Shown piece after piece: positions 63,632 through 64,000 of a DNA stretch of 64,000 bases. The DNA comes from an uncultured Candidatus Pelagibacter sp. (GTDB lineage Bacteria; Pseudomonadota; Alphaproteobacteria; Pelagibacterales; Pelagibacteraceae), in NCBI GenBank assembly GCA_913030805.1, contig CAJWDL010000002.1, forward strand, positions 62,001 through 126,000, read 5' to 3'. Under the pieces are notes generated by a model. The model saw only the letters and a program-made list of their open reading frames with translations. It was not told the origin of the DNA and ran no database searches. The first letter of the stretch is position 1. Each line of letters opens with the position of its first letter. The translations under genes were made by a program, and so were the position numbers.

Positions 63632-64000
63632 ATGAGTCATTCTAATAGTTATGAATTCTTATTAAAAGACATTTCTACACTTAAAAGAGTCGGTCAAAAA
63701 ACTAAAAAAATATTAAAGAAAAAAAAAATTGAGACCTTATTTGACGTTTTGTTACATTTACCTCAAGCATTTGTGGATAGATCTAAGTTGATTAATATTA
63801 ATGAACTGGAAATTGGTAAAATCTGCACTATAAAAGTTCAAGTCATAAAATATAATATTCCAAGAATTAGAAATTTGCCAAATACTGTTAAATGCGAAGA
63901 TTCAACTGGAGAAATAAATATAGTTTTCTTTAATAGTAGAGAAGGATACATAAAAAAAATACTGCCCTTGAATGAATGGGTAATTATAAGTGGAAAAGTA
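63632..64000 (+). CDS. recG: ATP-dependent DNA helicase RecG (N-terminal part; runs off the window)
   Basis: Not in the track because it is cut by the edge. From the ATG at 63632: MSHSNSYEFLLKDISTLKRVGQKTKKILKKKKIETLFDVLLHLPQAFVDRS, the RecG wedge-domain opening (GVGxKxAxxLxxxGIxTvxDLLxhLPxryxDR), then an OB fold with CEDSTGEINIVFFN. About 123 codons are visible; the helicase motifs would lie beyond the window. RecG remodels stalled replication forks. Confidence 0.95.
   Translation, partial: MSHSNSYEFLLKDISTLKRVGQKTKKILKKKKIETLFDVLLHLPQAFVDRSKLININELEIGKICTIKVQVIKYNIPRIRNLPNTVKCEDSTGEINIVFFNSREGYIKKILPLNEWVIISGKV

Overview
The window is strongly AT-rich DNA, densely packed with short spacers, frequent 1-14 bp gene overlaps and poly-A/T runs. 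Gene order is that of an Alphaproteobacterium: dapA-smpB-folK-spoT-pyrE-pdxJ-acpS-lepB-rnc-recO; glyA-nrdR-ribD-ribE-ribB-ribH-nusB-thiL; rpmF-plsX-ihfA-merR; mltB-rlpA-dacC-tmk-holB-metG-tatD-phnP-like; sdhE divergent from recG. Together with a proton-pumping pyrophosphatase, a cytochrome bc1 chaperone, NDUFS4-like and BamE proteins, and very streamlined spacing, this suggests a marine, streamlined, Pelagibacterales (SAR11)-like or HIMB59-like alphaproteobacterium. That placement is inference from gene content; there is no rRNA in the window. Four tRNAs are present: Ser(GCT), Glu(TTC), Pro(TGG) and Ser(TGA).

Layout. 1-4.7 kb: the start of a sarcosine oxidase beta gene, a GT39-like membrane glycosyltransferase, then a reverse-strand GT2/SDR pair lying between a decayed tRNA-like sequence and tRNA-Ser(GCT). 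4.7-31 kb: housekeeping core: transaldolase, lytic transglycosylase, lysine and folate synthesis, stringent response, pyrimidine, B6, lipid and riboflavin synthesis, RNA processing, protein export, heme synthesis, H+-PPase, heme A synthase and MetY. 31-37.7 kb: ribosomal proteins L13/S9, argC, hom, glpX, recJ. 37.7-42.3 kb: a likely small genomic island starting at tRNA-Glu(TTC), with three surface-sugar or nuclease genes (GT9-like, GIY-YIG, a two-domain GT4+CgeB-like protein) and a tyrosine recombinase. 42.3-47.6 kb: an accessory, partly decaying segment (GNAT, short MGMT, a 520 bp non-coding stretch ending in a long inverted repeat, a frameshifted DMT transporter, an AEC transporter, a tiny membrane ORF, an SbmA/BacA-like protein, NDUFS4-like, tRNA-Pro and a decayed 0.77 kb stretch). 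47.6-58 kb: zinc-ribbon protein, NhaA, an epimerase, then a long reverse-strand cell-envelope, replication and translation cluster. 58-64 kb: RarD-like gene broken in an 11-nt homopolymer, a UbiH-type hydroxylase, a U32 peptidase/ferredoxin pair, a 52-aa ORF missed by the track, a truncated B12-binding radical SAM gene, tRNA-Ser(TGA), sdhE and the start of recG.

Points that stand out: rpoZ, era and fabH are absent from the positions where related genomes usually carry them; RibB carries a GTP-cyclohydrolase-II-like domain without the catalytic zinc motif; bamE and the bc1 chaperone share one ATGCAT palindrome as divergent start codons; the Slt-type transglycosylase has five copies of an (I/L/V)xPKxxP motif behind its signal peptide; and three genes (DMT, RarD, radical SAM) are broken. 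I found no CRISPR array, transposase or clear new defence system. The strongest candidates for something undescribed are the tiny ORFs, the duplicated Slt motif and the tRNA-Glu glycosyltransferase/GIY-YIG/integrase island.
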